Below are positions 8,596 to 17,946 of a stretch of DNA of 64,000 bases, piece after piece. The translations under genes were made by a program, and so were the position numbers. The DNA comes from Andreesenia sp964489735 (GTDB lineage: Bacteria; Bacillota; Clostridia; Tissierellales; Gottschalkiaceae): the NCBI GenBank assembly GCA_964489735.1, contig CAZBAL010000003.1, forward strand, positions 39,749 to 103,748. The letters run 5' to 3'. The notes below the pieces were generated by a model, which was given only the letters and a program-made list of their open reading frames with translations, was not told where the DNA came from and searched no databases. Each line of letters begins with the position of its first letter. Position 1 is the first letter of the stretch.

Positions 8596-9219
8596 GTGCG
8601 AATTTCTATTTTGAATAAAGAGTTTGAGTTTGACAGAGAAGAAGACAATTTTGAAAATATAATATACACGATTTTCAAAGAGGCAAGTAAGCACAACAGA
8701 TTTGTCGACTATCTAATAATTGATGGGGTACCGGTCAAGTCGAATTTTATCGAATATCTTGAAGAGCATTTTGATAAGATAAAGGATATCAAAGTTGTAG
8801 CTCTTTCAGTTAAAAGCTCTATCGATATAAGCCTTATCGGATTCAATGACTTTGTAAACGAACAGCTTCTAAGTATAGATTATCTTATTGACAGTCTTCA
8901 AAGTGAACTGTCGCAAGAAGCTCTATCTCAAATAGAGTTGATTTTAGAGGGAATTGCAATCATAACTTTTCAGTACGAAAAAATTGATAAGATGGGTAAT
9001 TTAGATAATTTCATTTCAAACTACTTTTTATGGAATCGATTAGCTGCAGAGATATTGAATCTGGCTGATTTAGCGCTGGCTATTGAACAGACTTCAAATT
9101 CAGGTGATAATCTGAAGTTAGTTTCTCTTTTAGAAGAGAATTTAAAACCGATACTTTTGAATATGAATGAAATACTTAATAAAATGATTAAAGAAAGTGA
9201 AAATAAAAAGAATTTTTAA
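8596..9219 (+). CDS. Conserved-looking protein of unknown function
   Basis: I do not recognise this 207-residue protein. The GTG start at 8596 has a strong TTAGGGGGG ribosome binding site. The N-terminal half (residues 1-75) alternates strands and charged helices and contains DYLIIDGVPV. The rest (80-207) is predicted mostly helical, acidic and leucine-rich, with no signal peptide, membrane segment or Cys motif, so it should be a soluble cytoplasmic protein. It is transcribed alone, divergently from pncB and convergently with comFC only 7 bases away, with no terminator visible between them. The frame is open throughout with normal composition, so I treat it as real. Confidence 0.75.
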   Translation: MRISILNKEFEFDREEDNFENIIYTIFKEASKHNRFVDYLIIDGVPVKSNFIEYLEEHFDKIKDIKVVALSVKSSIDISLIGFNDFVNEQLLSIDYLIDSLQSELSQEALSQIELILEGIAIITFQYEKIDKMGNLDNFISNYFLWNRLAAEILNLADLALAIEQTSNSGDNLKLVSLLEENLKPILLNMNEILNKMIKESENKKNF

Positions 9220-9226
9220 TTGACAT

Positions 9227-9979
9227 TTATTCACAAGGGGTGCTTGCCGCTGTAAGAACATATACAGCCTTTGCTCCTTGTTTTTTTAATGCCTTTGAGC
9301 AGTTTTCCACAGTACTCCCTGTGGTGTAGACATCATCTATCAGGAGAATATTTTTTTCTTTTACTTTGTCTTTTACATAATCCGAATTTACTCCAAAAGC
9401 TTTCCTTAAATTCACTTCTCTTTGGAGCTTATTCAGTTCTTTTTGAGAGCCAAAGCCTTCTCTTCTAGTCAGTATGTCGGTATTGATTGTAATTTCTAAT
9501 TTCTCTGCAATATATTCTGCTAAAAGTTCCGCCTGATTATATCCTCTGATAGTTTTTTTCTTCTCCTCCATTGGAACGGGAATTATCATATCCAGCTCAT
9601 CATAGCCCTGCTCTATAGCTATGTGAGACATGAACTCTCCTAAGAATTTCTTATAATATGCCTTGTCCTCATATTTGAAATCAGTGATTATTTTTTTGAC
9701 TTTTCCTTCATATCTCAATGGAGAAGATGCTTTTTCAAAATGATATTCTGCTGAGTTACAGTCTCCGCATTTTACCAGTTGTGTCTTGTATGAGCTCAGC
9801 TTTTTACCGCATTTCGAGCAGTTTTCATAAAAATTAGTCTCCAGCTCCAGAAAACACCCACAGCATATATATCCTATTTCTCTAGGTCTGTAATCTGCTT
9901 TTCTTCCACATATGAAACATCGTTTATGCTCTCTGAAAAGCAGATCACTCAATATATTAAATAATTTAAAATCTATCAC
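9227..9979 (-). CDS. comFC: ComF-family amidophosphoribosyltransferase-like protein
   Basis: The 250 residues match the ComFC family: an N-terminal zinc-ribbon region with Cys pairs at about 21/24, 39-42, 54/57 and 71/74, then a type I phosphoribosyltransferase domain. That domain has VPMEEKKKTIRGYNQAELLA and a PRPP loop ILLIDDVYTTGST (about 210-222). In naturally competent bacteria it is needed for DNA uptake and works with the ComFA helicase; here it follows recD2 instead. The 5' end overlaps recD2 by 14 bases, so the pair is translationally coupled. The GTG at 9979 overlaps its own AGGAG, so the true start is uncertain. No comFA is seen. Confidence 0.88.
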   Translation of the reverse strand: MIDFKLFNILSDLLFREHKRCFICGRKADYRPREIGYICCGCFLELETNFYENCSKCGKKLSSYKTQLVKCGDCNSAEYHFEKASSPLRYEGKVKKIITDFKYEDKAYYKKFLGEFMSHIAIEQGYDELDMIIPVPMEEKKKTIRGYNQAELLAEYIAEKLEITINTDILTRREGFGSQKELNKLQREVNLRKAFGVNSDYVKDKVKEKNILLIDDVYTTGSTVENCSKALKKQGAKAVYVLTAASTPCE

Positions 9980-12209
9980 TCCTAAATCCGTTTATTACTG
10001 AAAGCCTTTTATCCAGTCCCGAATATCTCTCAGCTATATTGTTGTTATCTATCATGAATTTCAAATATTTAGGAACTCCTATTAAAACCACCATTTCTCT
10101 AGCTCTGGTAATAGCTGTATATAAGAGATTTCTAGTGAGAAGCATTGGAGCTGCCCACATTATCGGCATCACCACAACAGGAAATTCAGATCCCTGACTT
10201 TTATGGACAGTAGTAGCATATGAGAGAACTATCTCGTCTAACTGAGAATAAGGATAGATGACTTCCCTGTCATCATCAAACAAAACAGTCAACTCAGAAT
10301 TGTGATTGTCTATATCTGTTATATATCCCATATCTCCATTGAAAACACCGTCGCCTTCCTCAACTACTCTACCGCCCTGTATCTTTTTCCACTCTGTATT
10401 ATAGTTGTTTTTTATCTGCATGACTTTGTCTCCAACTCTGAATATAGAATCTCTAACCTTTCTTTCAAAGTTTCTTCCTTTATAGGGATTGAGTCCTTCT
10501 TGAAGAATTCTGTTGAGGTTGTTAACACCATTATCTCCTTTTCTACTGCATGTTAAAACCTGAATATCGCGCAAGCTGTCATATCCATTGAAATTAGGAA
10601 GTCTTGTTTTTACAAGATTTAATACGGTCTGATTCACTTTCATGGGATTCTCCTCTTTCAGAAAGAAAAAATCCTTGTCTTTAAGATTTACCTCTGGCAT
10701 TTCACCCTTGTTTATCTTATGCGCATTTACTACTATCATACTCTCCTTGGCTTGTCTGAAAATCTCATCTAACTCAACCACTTCGACTGTCTCGCTGTCT
10801 ATTATGTCTCTTAATACGTTCCCCGCTCCTACCGAAGGAAGCTGATCTATATCTCCAACCATGATAAATCTGGTTCCCGGCGTTATGGCCTTAAGAAGAC
10901 TGTTCATAATTATTATATCAACCATTGACATCTCATCTACTATTACAGCATCCGCTTCTATTGGGGCTCCTTCGTCTTTTCCAAAGAACATACCAGCGCT
11001 GTCTTCAGCAAATCCATATTCAAGAAGTCTATGAATAGTCTTAGCCTCTCTGAAAGTGGCTTCTGACATTCTTTTAGCAGCTCTGCCTGTCGGTGCGGCA
11101 AGAACCACTTCCATGCCATCAGATTCCAGTATATCTATTATGCTGTTTACAGTAGTTGTTTTTCCGGTACCGGGTCCGCCTGTCACTACGGTTACTCCAT
11201 TCAATATGGATTTCTCAATAGCTATTTTCTGTTTATCCGCGAACTCAAATCCTGTCGTTTTTTCTATGGCATTTATCTCATCTCTTACATCCTTTTTAAT
11301 ATCTTTTATATCGCTCTTCGACAAATTCACAAGTTTTTTTGCCACTCCAGTCTCTGCAAGATAATAGGCTATGCTATAAACTGCCATAGTTTCCCCGACT
11401 TTTTCAAGCATTATTTCCTGGTTTAAATGGAGTGATTTTATACCATACTCCACATTTTCTAAATTTAGCTGTAGGAGTTCAACAGCTCTGTTACATAAAT
11501 CTTCATAAGGAAGAAATGTATGTCCTTCAAGGCTTCCTTTATTCAGAATAAACTTAATTCCCGCCTGAATTCTGTATTGTGACTCTTTCGATATTCCCAT
11601 ATTCTTAGCAATCCCATCTGCCATAACAAAACCTATACCATATATATCGTCACAGAGTCTATAAGGGTTTTTATTTATTTTATCAATAGTCTCCGAGCCA
11701 TACTCTTTATATATCTTAATCCCAAGTCCTGGGCTTATATCAAAGTTCTGAAGATAGAGTATTACCTCTCTCATCTCGACCTCTTCTCTAAAAGAGTCCA
11801 CTATTTTCTTGAGTGTCTTTTTTCCTATACCTGGAACTTCCTTCAATCTGTCAGGTGAATACTGCATTATATCGATAACCTCGTCTGCAAAATGGTCATA
11901 CAACCTCTGAGCCATCTTTTCTCCAATCCCCGGGATTATACCAGAAGAAAGATATTTGACTATACCCTTTTCACTAGTCGGCGGAACAATCCTGTAGCTT
12001 GTAACTTTAAACTGCTCTCCATATGTAGGATGTACTACCGGCTCTCCCGTTATAGCAATATTTTCCCCTTCTCCTAAAAGTGGCATCTCTCCAACAATTG
12101 TAACAGGCTCATCATCGACATCGAGGATTGCTATAGTATATCCATTATCTTCATTTTTATAAATTATTTCATATATTACACCGTTAAGTTCCAAATTTTT
12201 CACATCCAT
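9966..12209 (-). CDS. recD2: RecD2-type ATP-dependent DNA helicase
   Basis: This is a 747-residue superfamily 1B 5'-3' helicase of the RecBC-independent RecD2 type, thought to act in DNA repair and replication-fork maintenance. It has an N-terminal OB-like part, helix-hairpin-helix repeats (GIGEKMAQRL, VPGIGKKTL, about 95-135), Walker A GGPGTGKTTT (about 345), Walker B DEMSMVD, VGDIDQLPSVGAG, and the C-terminal ATTVHKSQGSEF and TAITRA motifs. No recB or recC is nearby, as expected for this class. The ATG at 12209 has only a weak ribosome binding site. It forms a coupled pair with comFC. Confidence 0.95.
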   Translation of the reverse strand: MDVKNLELNGVIYEIIYKNEDNGYTIAILDVDDEPVTIVGEMPLLGEGENIAITGEPVVHPTYGEQFKVTSYRIVPPTSEKGIVKYLSSGIIPGIGEKMAQRLYDHFADEVIDIMQYSPDRLKEVPGIGKKTLKKIVDSFREEVEMREVILYLQNFDISPGLGIKIYKEYGSETIDKINKNPYRLCDDIYGIGFVMADGIAKNMGISKESQYRIQAGIKFILNKGSLEGHTFLPYEDLCNRAVELLQLNLENVEYGIKSLHLNQEIMLEKVGETMAVYSIAYYLAETGVAKKLVNLSKSDIKDIKKDVRDEINAIEKTTGFEFADKQKIAIEKSILNGVTVVTGGPGTGKTTTVNSIIDILESDGMEVVLAAPTGRAAKRMSEATFREAKTIHRLLEYGFAEDSAGMFFGKDEGAPIEADAVIVDEMSMVDIIIMNSLLKAITPGTRFIMVGDIDQLPSVGAGNVLRDIIDSETVEVVELDEIFRQAKESMIVVNAHKINKGEMPEVNLKDKDFFFLKEENPMKVNQTVLNLVKTRLPNFNGYDSLRDIQVLTCSRKGDNGVNNLNRILQEGLNPYKGRNFERKVRDSIFRVGDKVMQIKNNYNTEWKKIQGGRVVEEGDGVFNGDMGYITDIDNHNSELTVLFDDDREVIYPYSQLDEIVLSYATTVHKSQGSEFPVVVMPIMWAAPMLLTRNLLYTAITRAREMVVLIGVPKYLKFMIDNNNIAERYSGLDKRLSVINGFRSDRF

Positions 12210-12234
12210 ACTAAATACAATTTTATCTTCATAC

Positions 12235-12264
12235 GACTTTATCTTTATATGACTTTATCTTTAT
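12235..12264. repeat. Direct repeat upstream of recD2
   Basis: GACTTTATCTTTAT is present at 12235-12248 and again at 12251-12264, 16 bases apart. It lies 26-55 bases before the recD2 start, where it could be a regulator site or simple AT-rich slippage. Confidence 0.5.
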
Positions 12265-12305
12265 TCCTAATAGCCTTTTTATAATTATATCATATAGAAA
12301 AATTA

Positions 12306-12373
12306 CAAAAAATTCCCCATAAAATTTGCAGACTCTAGACTGAAATCCAGTGCCTCCAAAAATTATAGGGAAT
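12306..12373 (-). terminator. Long terminator hairpin after folD
   Basis: On the minus strand a 17-base arm at 12373-12357 pairs with an arm at 12328-12312 (about 15 of 17 positions, one G-U) around a 28-base structured loop. A six-base U run follows. It is 69 bases downstream of the folD stop. Confidence 0.7.
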
Positions 12374-12441
12374 AATATAAACAGCATTTTATGCTCTAAA
12401 TAAGTATACTTAAATGAGCCTAAAGCAAGTTCATCTATAAA

Positions 12442-13293
12442 TTACTTGCTGTTAGCCATTATAAATACTTTAAGTAGATTTTCCATTAACATAGCATTGG
12501 TTGTAGTTCCCACTCCTCCTGGAACTGGAGTAATAAGTGAAGCTTTTTTTGAAACTTCGTCAAACTCAGCATCTCCAACTATAGAACCATCTTCCAATAC
12601 GTTTATAGCCGCATCTATTACGACTACACCTTCTTTTACAGCAGATCCTTTTATAAGACCAGGACGACCTGCAGCTCCAATTACTATATCTGCATTTCCT
12701 ATATGTGCGTCCATATCCTTAGTTCTACTGTGACAAACTGTTACAGTTCCTCTCTCATGAAGAAGAAGTTGTGTTATTGGTTTTCCAACTGTACGACCAT
12801 TTCCAACAACTACGATATCTTTACCTTCAATTTCAACTCCCGATTCTGTAAGGATTCTAAGCATTCCTTTTGGAGTACATGGTACAAGTCCATCTGGGCT
12901 CATAAGTAGTTTTCCTAAGTTTACTGAAGTTACACAGTCAACATCTTTATCAGCTGAAAGAGTATCTGCTACCTTATCTGAATCTATATGGCTTGGTAGA
13001 GGATATTGAATTATTACTCCATGAACACTGTCATCAGCATTCAGTTTTTCAATCTCTTTAATAAGTTCTTCCTCTGATATGTTCTCATCATACTGTGAAA
13101 ATTTATGATCCACGCCCATACTATCACAAGTTTTTATTATACTTTTCACGTATGAAACCGATGAAGGATGCGCTCCTACCTGCACTATCTCAAGAAAAGG
13201 TTTTCCTCCATATTTCGATGAAGCCTCTGAAATCTGGATCTTTATGTCTTCTTTTAACTTTGCGGCTATTGCTTTACAATCAATTGTTGCCAT
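12442..13293 (-). CDS. folD: FolD-type methylene-tetrahydrofolate dehydrogenase/cyclohydrolase, atypical active site
   Basis: FolD interconverts methylene-, methenyl- and formyl-tetrahydrofolate. The length (283 residues), GVIIQYPLP, the Rossmann VVGNGRTVGKP, HSRT and PVPGGVGTTTNAM all fit. Two family signatures differ. The usual Y-V-x-x-K lysine position holds Ile here (SYVKSIIKTC), and KDVDG reads KDVDC. That lysine is required for cyclohydrolase activity in studied enzymes, so this protein may be mainly a dehydrogenase, but the comparison is by eye. GGAGG precedes the ATG at 13293. It is transcribed divergently from the HEAT/HIRAN-like gene and ends at a strong terminator. Confidence 0.9.
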   Translation of the reverse strand: MATIDCKAIAAKLKEDIKIQISEASSKYGGKPFLEIVQVGAHPSSVSYVKSIIKTCDSMGVDHKFSQYDENISEEELIKEIEKLNADDSVHGVIIQYPLPSHIDSDKVADTLSADKDVDCVTSVNLGKLLMSPDGLVPCTPKGMLRILTESGVEIEGKDIVVVGNGRTVGKPITQLLLHERGTVTVCHSRTKDMDAHIGNADIVIGAAGRPGLIKGSAVKEGVVVIDAAINVLEDGSIVGDAEFDEVSKKASLITPVPGGVGTTTNAMLMENLLKVFIMANSK

Positions 13294-13552
13294 AGTAATT
13301 CCTCCAATTTAATATATATTTCATTCTCCATCCTAATTATAACATAAACCATATTTTGTTGAGTATTTATTCTATATATTAATATTTTTAGACTGATTTT
13401 ATATTTACCAACAACAGCTCTAACCAATATCCGATAGGGTATTATTTTATTCACTATAATACATATTTAAGTTATAATATATAGTATATACACTTATGTA
13501 TTCTAGGTTTTAAATTTTTAATAATAATGATTTTTACTAGGGGTTGATCGGA

Positions 13553-15517
13553 ATGGAGAAAAAAAGCATATATTATTTCATACAGAATGTTTTGAAATCC
13601 GTACCTGGAACACCGTATTCTTTTCAGAACAGTCTGGTCAATGGATTTAATGATGTATCATACCTTGGGCTTAATAGATTTGATTTGAATATTTCCGGAT
13701 ATACAGGGGTCGTATCTGATGATATTCAAATAAACTATAAAGACAAGGAGTTACACAGTAAAAACCTCTTAGATCTTATACAGCTGACTATAGATGATCC
13801 GGACTATTATAACAGTCTGCTTGATTTTTTATATAAAACCAGACTTTATTCCTATATGGATGTCTTTATGCCTAGAGTCAGAAACTATATTGAATCTGAT
13901 GAGATTGATAGTGAATCACTGTATAACCTCGGACTCAACTTCGCTATGGAATCCCATGATTATGAACTGGTATCACTCGGAATTCTAATACTGGGTTTTT
14001 TTGAGAATGACTTTTCATCAAAAATATTAAAAGTTCTGGGATATCACAGCATTTTCACATCATATGTTATAGAAGCCTATAGATATTTCCGCAATACAAA
14101 TGACCTTGTATTTGATTTAGCAAAAAACACTCTATCTTTTGGAAAGATAATTTCCCTTCTCAACCTATCTCCTATAACCATTGAACAAATGGACTGGCTC
14201 ATAGAAGAAGGCGGAAAAGATGAGAACTTTCCTGAGATATGTTCAGCAGTAGTTTTGTCAAAGCCGGAGCTCAACGACTACTTAACGGACTATGTAGATG
14301 ATGAACAATATATAGGCTCAATTTCACATCTATTTGCCTACGGAGTTTCAAATGATTACTTTGAAAATGGTGAATGGACAAAATACGCCTTTGAAATTTA
14401 CTGCAAAATGGCGAAAGAGAAGTCGGATTTCATAACTCTTATGGCATTTATTTCAATAGAAAATAACCTAAGAAAAAAAATAGATATAAATCCTGAAATC
14501 AGCCTGGTGGATGGATGGGACTTTGGAAGAAACTTCCTAATGTCAAGAATGTGTAACGATGTGATAAAAAATAAGTCCTGGGAAAAAACAGTTATGAATG
14601 CGCTTGTAAAAGCTGAGTATTCTCCTGAGCTCATAGTTAGAGCTCTTGAAAAGCTGAATATGCTGCCGGAATTTAAAGATTTCAAAGCTGTTTTAGATGA
14701 ATATCGTTTCCATCCAAAAATTGGTGAGTTTTTGCTGAAGAAAAATCCGTCCATATATACAAGAGATGCACTAAACTATACAAAGTCGGAACTGGAAAAT
14801 ATCTTCTCAGAATATATGCCGGACCCTTTTGGAAGAATATCTTTTTCATCGGATGAGTTTGAAAACAACTGGATACTTCATCTGTTAAATGCGATGAGGC
14901 ATATGAATATAAACGATGAGAACTTTTTTCTAAACTGTCTGAAATCAAAAAAAGCTTCCATAAGAATTGCAGCAGCTAAATGTCTTGGAAACTTTGTAAA
15001 AGGCTGGAGCAATGAAGTTATGCCTATACTTGAAGATCTCATAAGAAAAGATTCTGATGGTCAAGTAAGAAGAGAACTGCACAGTCTCATAACTTCAGGA
15101 AAATCCGCTGTTAAGATGAATAAAACTGTCGATGTTTCGAATATAAATATAAATGTCTCAGAAAATGATATTCCTATATTTGAAGCTTGCATAGTCGGTA
15201 CTTTCTATCATGATTTGACTGAAGCTTTTGAGCAAGTTAAAAAAGGATCCATTCTGTATTTAGTTAAAATAAGTCAAAAATCTAATCATATTGATATTGC
15301 TGTTACAACGGAGAACGGGTATGTCATAGGATATATTCCAAATGAAGATACTGACTTAATTCTGCCGCTTTTGGATTCAGGTAATTTAATATATGGAGTT
15401 TTCAGCAGTAAGAATCTTGATGATAAATGTCCAAACATAACTATACTGATGAATGAAGAGACATATAGAAATAAGGGAGTAATACCAATGTCCTTTAACC
15501 GACTCAATAATGATTAA
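13553..15517 (+). CDS. Large protein of unknown function with HEAT-like and HIRAN-like parts
   Basis: The 654 residues have no signal peptide or membrane segment. The bulk (to about 450) is acidic helical sequence with no family I can name. Around 450-525 a helical pair pattern (RIAAAKCLGNF then VRRELHSLI) resembles a HEAT repeat. The last 110 residues begin FEACIVGTFYHD and continue with GSILYLVK, GYVIGYIP and LDSGN. This follows the pattern of a HIRAN domain, which binds DNA ends or single-strand 3' ends in other proteins. I chose the ATG at 13553 because AGGGG lies 9 bases upstream; a TTG three codons earlier would sit on the ribosome binding site. Function is unknown; a DNA-associated scaffold is an inference only. 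Confidence 0.8.
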   Translation: MEKKSIYYFIQNVLKSVPGTPYSFQNSLVNGFNDVSYLGLNRFDLNISGYTGVVSDDIQINYKDKELHSKNLLDLIQLTIDDPDYYNSLLDFLYKTRLYSYMDVFMPRVRNYIESDEIDSESLYNLGLNFAMESHDYELVSLGILILGFFENDFSSKILKVLGYHSIFTSYVIEAYRYFRNTNDLVFDLAKNTLSFGKIISLLNLSPITIEQMDWLIEEGGKDENFPEICSAVVLSKPELNDYLTDYVDDEQYIGSISHLFAYGVSNDYFENGEWTKYAFEIYCKMAKEKSDFITLMAFISIENNLRKKIDINPEISLVDGWDFGRNFLMSRMCNDVIKNKSWEKTVMNALVKAEYSPELIVRALEKLNMLPEFKDFKAVLDEYRFHPKIGEFLLKKNPSIYTRDALNYTKSELENIFSEYMPDPFGRISFSSDEFENNWILHLLNAMRHMNINDENFFLNCLKSKKASIRIAAAKCLGNFVKGWSNEVMPILEDLIRKDSDGQVRRELHSLITSGKSAVKMNKTVDVSNININVSENDIPIFEACIVGTFYHDLTEAFEQVKKGSILYLVKISQKSNHIDIAVTTENGYVIGYIPNEDTDLILPLLDSGNLIYGVFSSKNLDDKCPNITILMNEETYRNKGVIPMSFNRLNND

Positions 15518-15571
15518 AATAATATTGATCATTTTAATAACTTAGCGAATGTGATTCAATGAAGTTTCAAT

Positions 15572-15617
15572 AAAAAAAGTTCAGCATCAGGACTAGTTCC
15601 GATGCTGAACTTTTTTA
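15572..15617. terminator. Bidirectional terminator
   Basis: A perfect 10-bp stem (GTTCAGCATC / GATGCTGAAC, 15579-15588 and 15601-15610) is flanked by an A run on the left and a T run on the right. It sits between the convergent unknown gene and metK and serves both. Confidence 0.9.
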
Positions 15618-15656
15618 TACTTAAATTGATGCTCTATCTATTCTAAGCTGATTATA

Positions 15657-16844
15657 TTATTTCCCTAATCCTTCTTTTCTTAAAATATCTGCTTTATCAG
15701 TTCTCTCCCAAGTTAAATCAAGATCATCTCTACCGAAGTGACCATAAGCCGCTAATTTAGAGTATCCAGGTTTTTTAAGATCTAAATCTCTTATTATAGC
15801 TGCTGGTCTTAAATCAAAATGCTTTTCAACAAGTTCTTCGATTTTTTCTTCGTATATCTTGTTAGTTCCAAAAGTCTGAACTAAAATAGAAACCGGTTTT
15901 GCAACTCCAATTGCATAGGCAAGTTGAAGCTCACATCTATCAGCCAGTCCTGCAGCCACAATGTTTTTTGCAACATATCTTGCAGCATATGCAGCTGATC
16001 TATCAACCTTAGTGGCATCTTTTCCTGAGAATGCACCACCGCCATGTCTTGCATATCCGCCGTAAGTGTCAACTATTATTTTTCTTCCAGTTAAACCAGC
16101 ATCCCCTTGAGGTCCTCCAACAACAAATCTGCCTGTAGGATTTATAAAGAACTTCGTATTGTCATCCATAAGCTCAGCTGGAATTATTTTTTTGATTATC
16201 TTCTCTTTAAGATCTCTTTCTATTGTATCAAGTGAAATATCTGGTCTGTGCTGAGTTGACATAACTATTGTGTCTACTCTCACAGGCTCGTTATCATGGT
16301 ATTCAACAGTAACCTGAGTTTTTCCATCTGGTCTTAGATAGTCCAGTTCTCCACTTTTTCTGGTCTCTGCTAATTTTCTAGCAAGTTTATGAGCTAGTGA
16401 TATCGGAAGTGGCATAAGTTCAGGAGTCTCATTACACGCATATCCGAACATTATACCCTGATCTCCTGCTCCTATTAAATCAAGATCATCTCCTGATTTC
16501 TCTCTGTACTCAGTAGCCTCATCTACTCCCATGGCAATATCTGATGACTGCTCATCTATCGATACTAAAACACCACAAGTATCACAGTCAAATCCATATT
16601 TAGCTCTGTCATATCCAAGTCTTCTGATAGTATCTCTAACTACTTTTGATATATCTACATAGCAGTCAGTAGTTATTTCTCCTGAAACCAGCACAAGACC
16701 AGTCGTTACAGACGTTTCACACGCTACCCTTGCCTCTGGATCCTTTTCAAGTATTGCATCTAGTATCGAATCTGATATCTGGTCACAGATTTTATCTGGA
16801 TGACCCTCAGTAACTGATTCTGACGTGAAAAGCCATTTTCTCAT
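15657..16844 (-). CDS. metK: S-adenosylmethionine synthetase
   Basis: It makes SAM from methionine and ATP. The 395-residue protein starts MRKWLFTSESVTEGHPDK and has GAGDQGIMFGYA (about 125), the phosphate-binding GGGAFSGKD (about 260) and the C-terminal FGR..L.WE motif. The ATG at 16844 follows AGGAG. A SAM-I riboswitch with terminator lies directly upstream, so transcription should stop when SAM is abundant. SAM made here is also the amino donor substrate for the BioA enzyme encoded at 43 kb. Confidence 0.98.
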   Translation of the reverse strand: MRKWLFTSESVTEGHPDKICDQISDSILDAILEKDPEARVACETSVTTGLVLVSGEITTDCYVDISKVVRDTIRRLGYDRAKYGFDCDTCGVLVSIDEQSSDIAMGVDEATEYREKSGDDLDLIGAGDQGIMFGYACNETPELMPLPISLAHKLARKLAETRKSGELDYLRPDGKTQVTVEYHDNEPVRVDTIVMSTQHRPDISLDTIERDLKEKIIKKIIPAELMDDNTKFFINPTGRFVVGGPQGDAGLTGRKIIVDTYGGYARHGGGAFSGKDATKVDRSAAYAARYVAKNIVAAGLADRCELQLAYAIGVAKPVSILVQTFGTNKIYEEKIEELVEKHFDLRPAAIIRDLDLKKPGYSKLAAYGHFGRDDLDLTWERTDKADILRKEGLGK

Positions 16845-16871
16845 TTATTATTATCTCCTCTCAAGAATACA

Positions 16872-17012
16872 AAAAGCCCTTTCACAAAGGAAGAGGGCTT
16901 AAAAATTAGTCCTCATCTTTCAGATTAATCAATCTGTAGGATTTAGCACCGACTTTACGTACCGGTTGCTGGGCTTCACAGGGCCTAGTCCCTCCACCAC
17001 TCTTAATAAGGC
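16872..17012 (-). ncRNA. SAM-I (S-box) riboswitch with terminator
   Basis: The minus-strand leader has the S-box core in order: CTTATTAAGAG, GGTGGAGGGAC, the CCTGTGAAGCCC-GCAACC block, GGTGCTAAATCC and GAAAGATGAG. The P1 stem pairs CCTTATT with GATGAGG. The aptamer spans about 16910-17012. It is followed by an AAGCCCT / AGGGCTT terminator hairpin with a U run at 16872-16900, then the metK ribosome binding site. SAM binding should favour termination. Confidence 0.96.
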
Positions 17013-17039
17013 TATACATATTCATCTGTTATCGGAATA

Positions 17040-17068
17040 ATTTTAACACAAAAAATACTGCTAGTCAA
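17040..17068 (-). promoter_or_regulatory. metK promoter
   Basis: On the minus strand TTGACT, 17 bases, then TAAAAT, a good sigma-A promoter just upstream of the riboswitch aptamer. Confidence 0.65.
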
Positions 17069-17098
17069 TAATTTGTATTCCCATTACTTGATTTGCAA

Positions 17099-17140
17099 CA
17101 AAAAAATATAAGCCCCAGACATATGTCCAAGGCCTATATT
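17099..17140 (-). terminator. Terminator of the sigma-54 operon (after the cyclase-family gene)
   Basis: On the minus strand AATATAGGCC pairs with GGCTTATATT around an inner GGACATATGTC helix, followed by seven T. It lies 42 bases after the cyclase-family stop and isolates it from metK. Confidence 0.8.
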
Positions 17141-17181
17141 AGAATGTATTATATACTGCTGTCACAGTATTAACTGTTATT

Positions 17182-17886
17182 TTATTTTTCTACAAGTGCA
17201 ACTGCTCTTATTGGAGATCCAGTACCACCTCTGATTTTTAGAGGTAATCCTATATAAAGGAATCTCTTACCAGCAACTTTATCAAGGTTTGCTAAGTTCT
17301 CAGTATTAGTTATATCGTACTCACCACATACTAAGTGACCTGAGAAATCTAAGTCATCTGGAGTTTGGTCAATAGCAGGAGCATCTACACCTATATTAAC
17401 TACTCCTTTTTCTGCTAGATATTTAGCAGCTTCATAGCTAACACCAGTATATTTATCTTTGTATCCTGGTCCTGGATATTCTCTGTTGTAAAGACCAGTG
17501 TACATTAGGAATATATCTCCTTCTCTTATTTCAAGGCCATGCTTATCAAGAGCTTCTTCGATATCTGCTATTTCAATATAGTCAGGATATCTCTTATGGC
17601 TTAAATCAACACAGATTGCTGATCCCCAGAAGTGCTTGAAAGGCATTTTTTCTATTGAAGCTCCACCTGGCTTGTATTCTATAACACCGTCACTGTGAGT
17701 ACCAGCGTGCTCACTGATAAGAAGGTTTCTAGCATAGAATCCTAGTGTTTCACTTCCTGTAGCCTTCATATTTTCCTCATGAGTTTGATTAGTCATGATG
17801 AATGTAGGCTGATGTATACCAAATAGTGGCATTCCTTCATAAATTTCTTGTGATAAATCGATTAATTCTAGTTTAGATGTATCCAT
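17182..17886 (-). CDS. Cyclase-family (KynB / isatin-hydrolase-like) metal-dependent hydrolase
   Basis: The 234 residues belong to the cyclase family (PF04199), metal enzymes that hydrolyse amide or lactam bonds, such as N-formylkynurenine or isatin. The metal signature H-x-G-T-H-x-D is at 60-66 (HAGTHSD). The later Pro and His often seen after it are not present. The family's second His and Glu pair is probably SGHLVCGEYD. Other family features are IDLSQEIYEGMP at the start, GDIFLMYTG, and PLKIRGGTGSPIRAVAL at the end. It is last in the probable operon with the membrane protein and the amidohydrolase. No kynurenine-pathway gene is present, so the substrate is probably not formylkynurenine. 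The true substrate is unknown. Confidence 0.85.
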   Translation of the reverse strand: MDTSKLELIDLSQEIYEGMPLFGIHQPTFIMTNQTHEENMKATGSETLGFYARNLLISEHAGTHSDGVIEYKPGGASIEKMPFKHFWGSAICVDLSHKRYPDYIEIADIEEALDKHGLEIREGDIFLMYTGLYNREYPGPGYKDKYTGVSYEAAKYLAEKGVVNIGVDAPAIDQTPDDLDFSGHLVCGEYDITNTENLANLDKVAGKRFLYIGLPLKIRGGTGSPIRAVALVEK

Positions 17887-17946
17887 TTACGAATCTCTCC
17901 TTTATGATTAAATTTTATTATTTCTAAATTTTACAATAACTATTTC

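Noticed and set aside
12306..12373. Folate-type riboswitch near folD/recD2
   Set aside because: Structure is better explained as a folD terminator: long stem followed by a U run, downstream of the gene; no tetrahydrofolate-riboswitch core.
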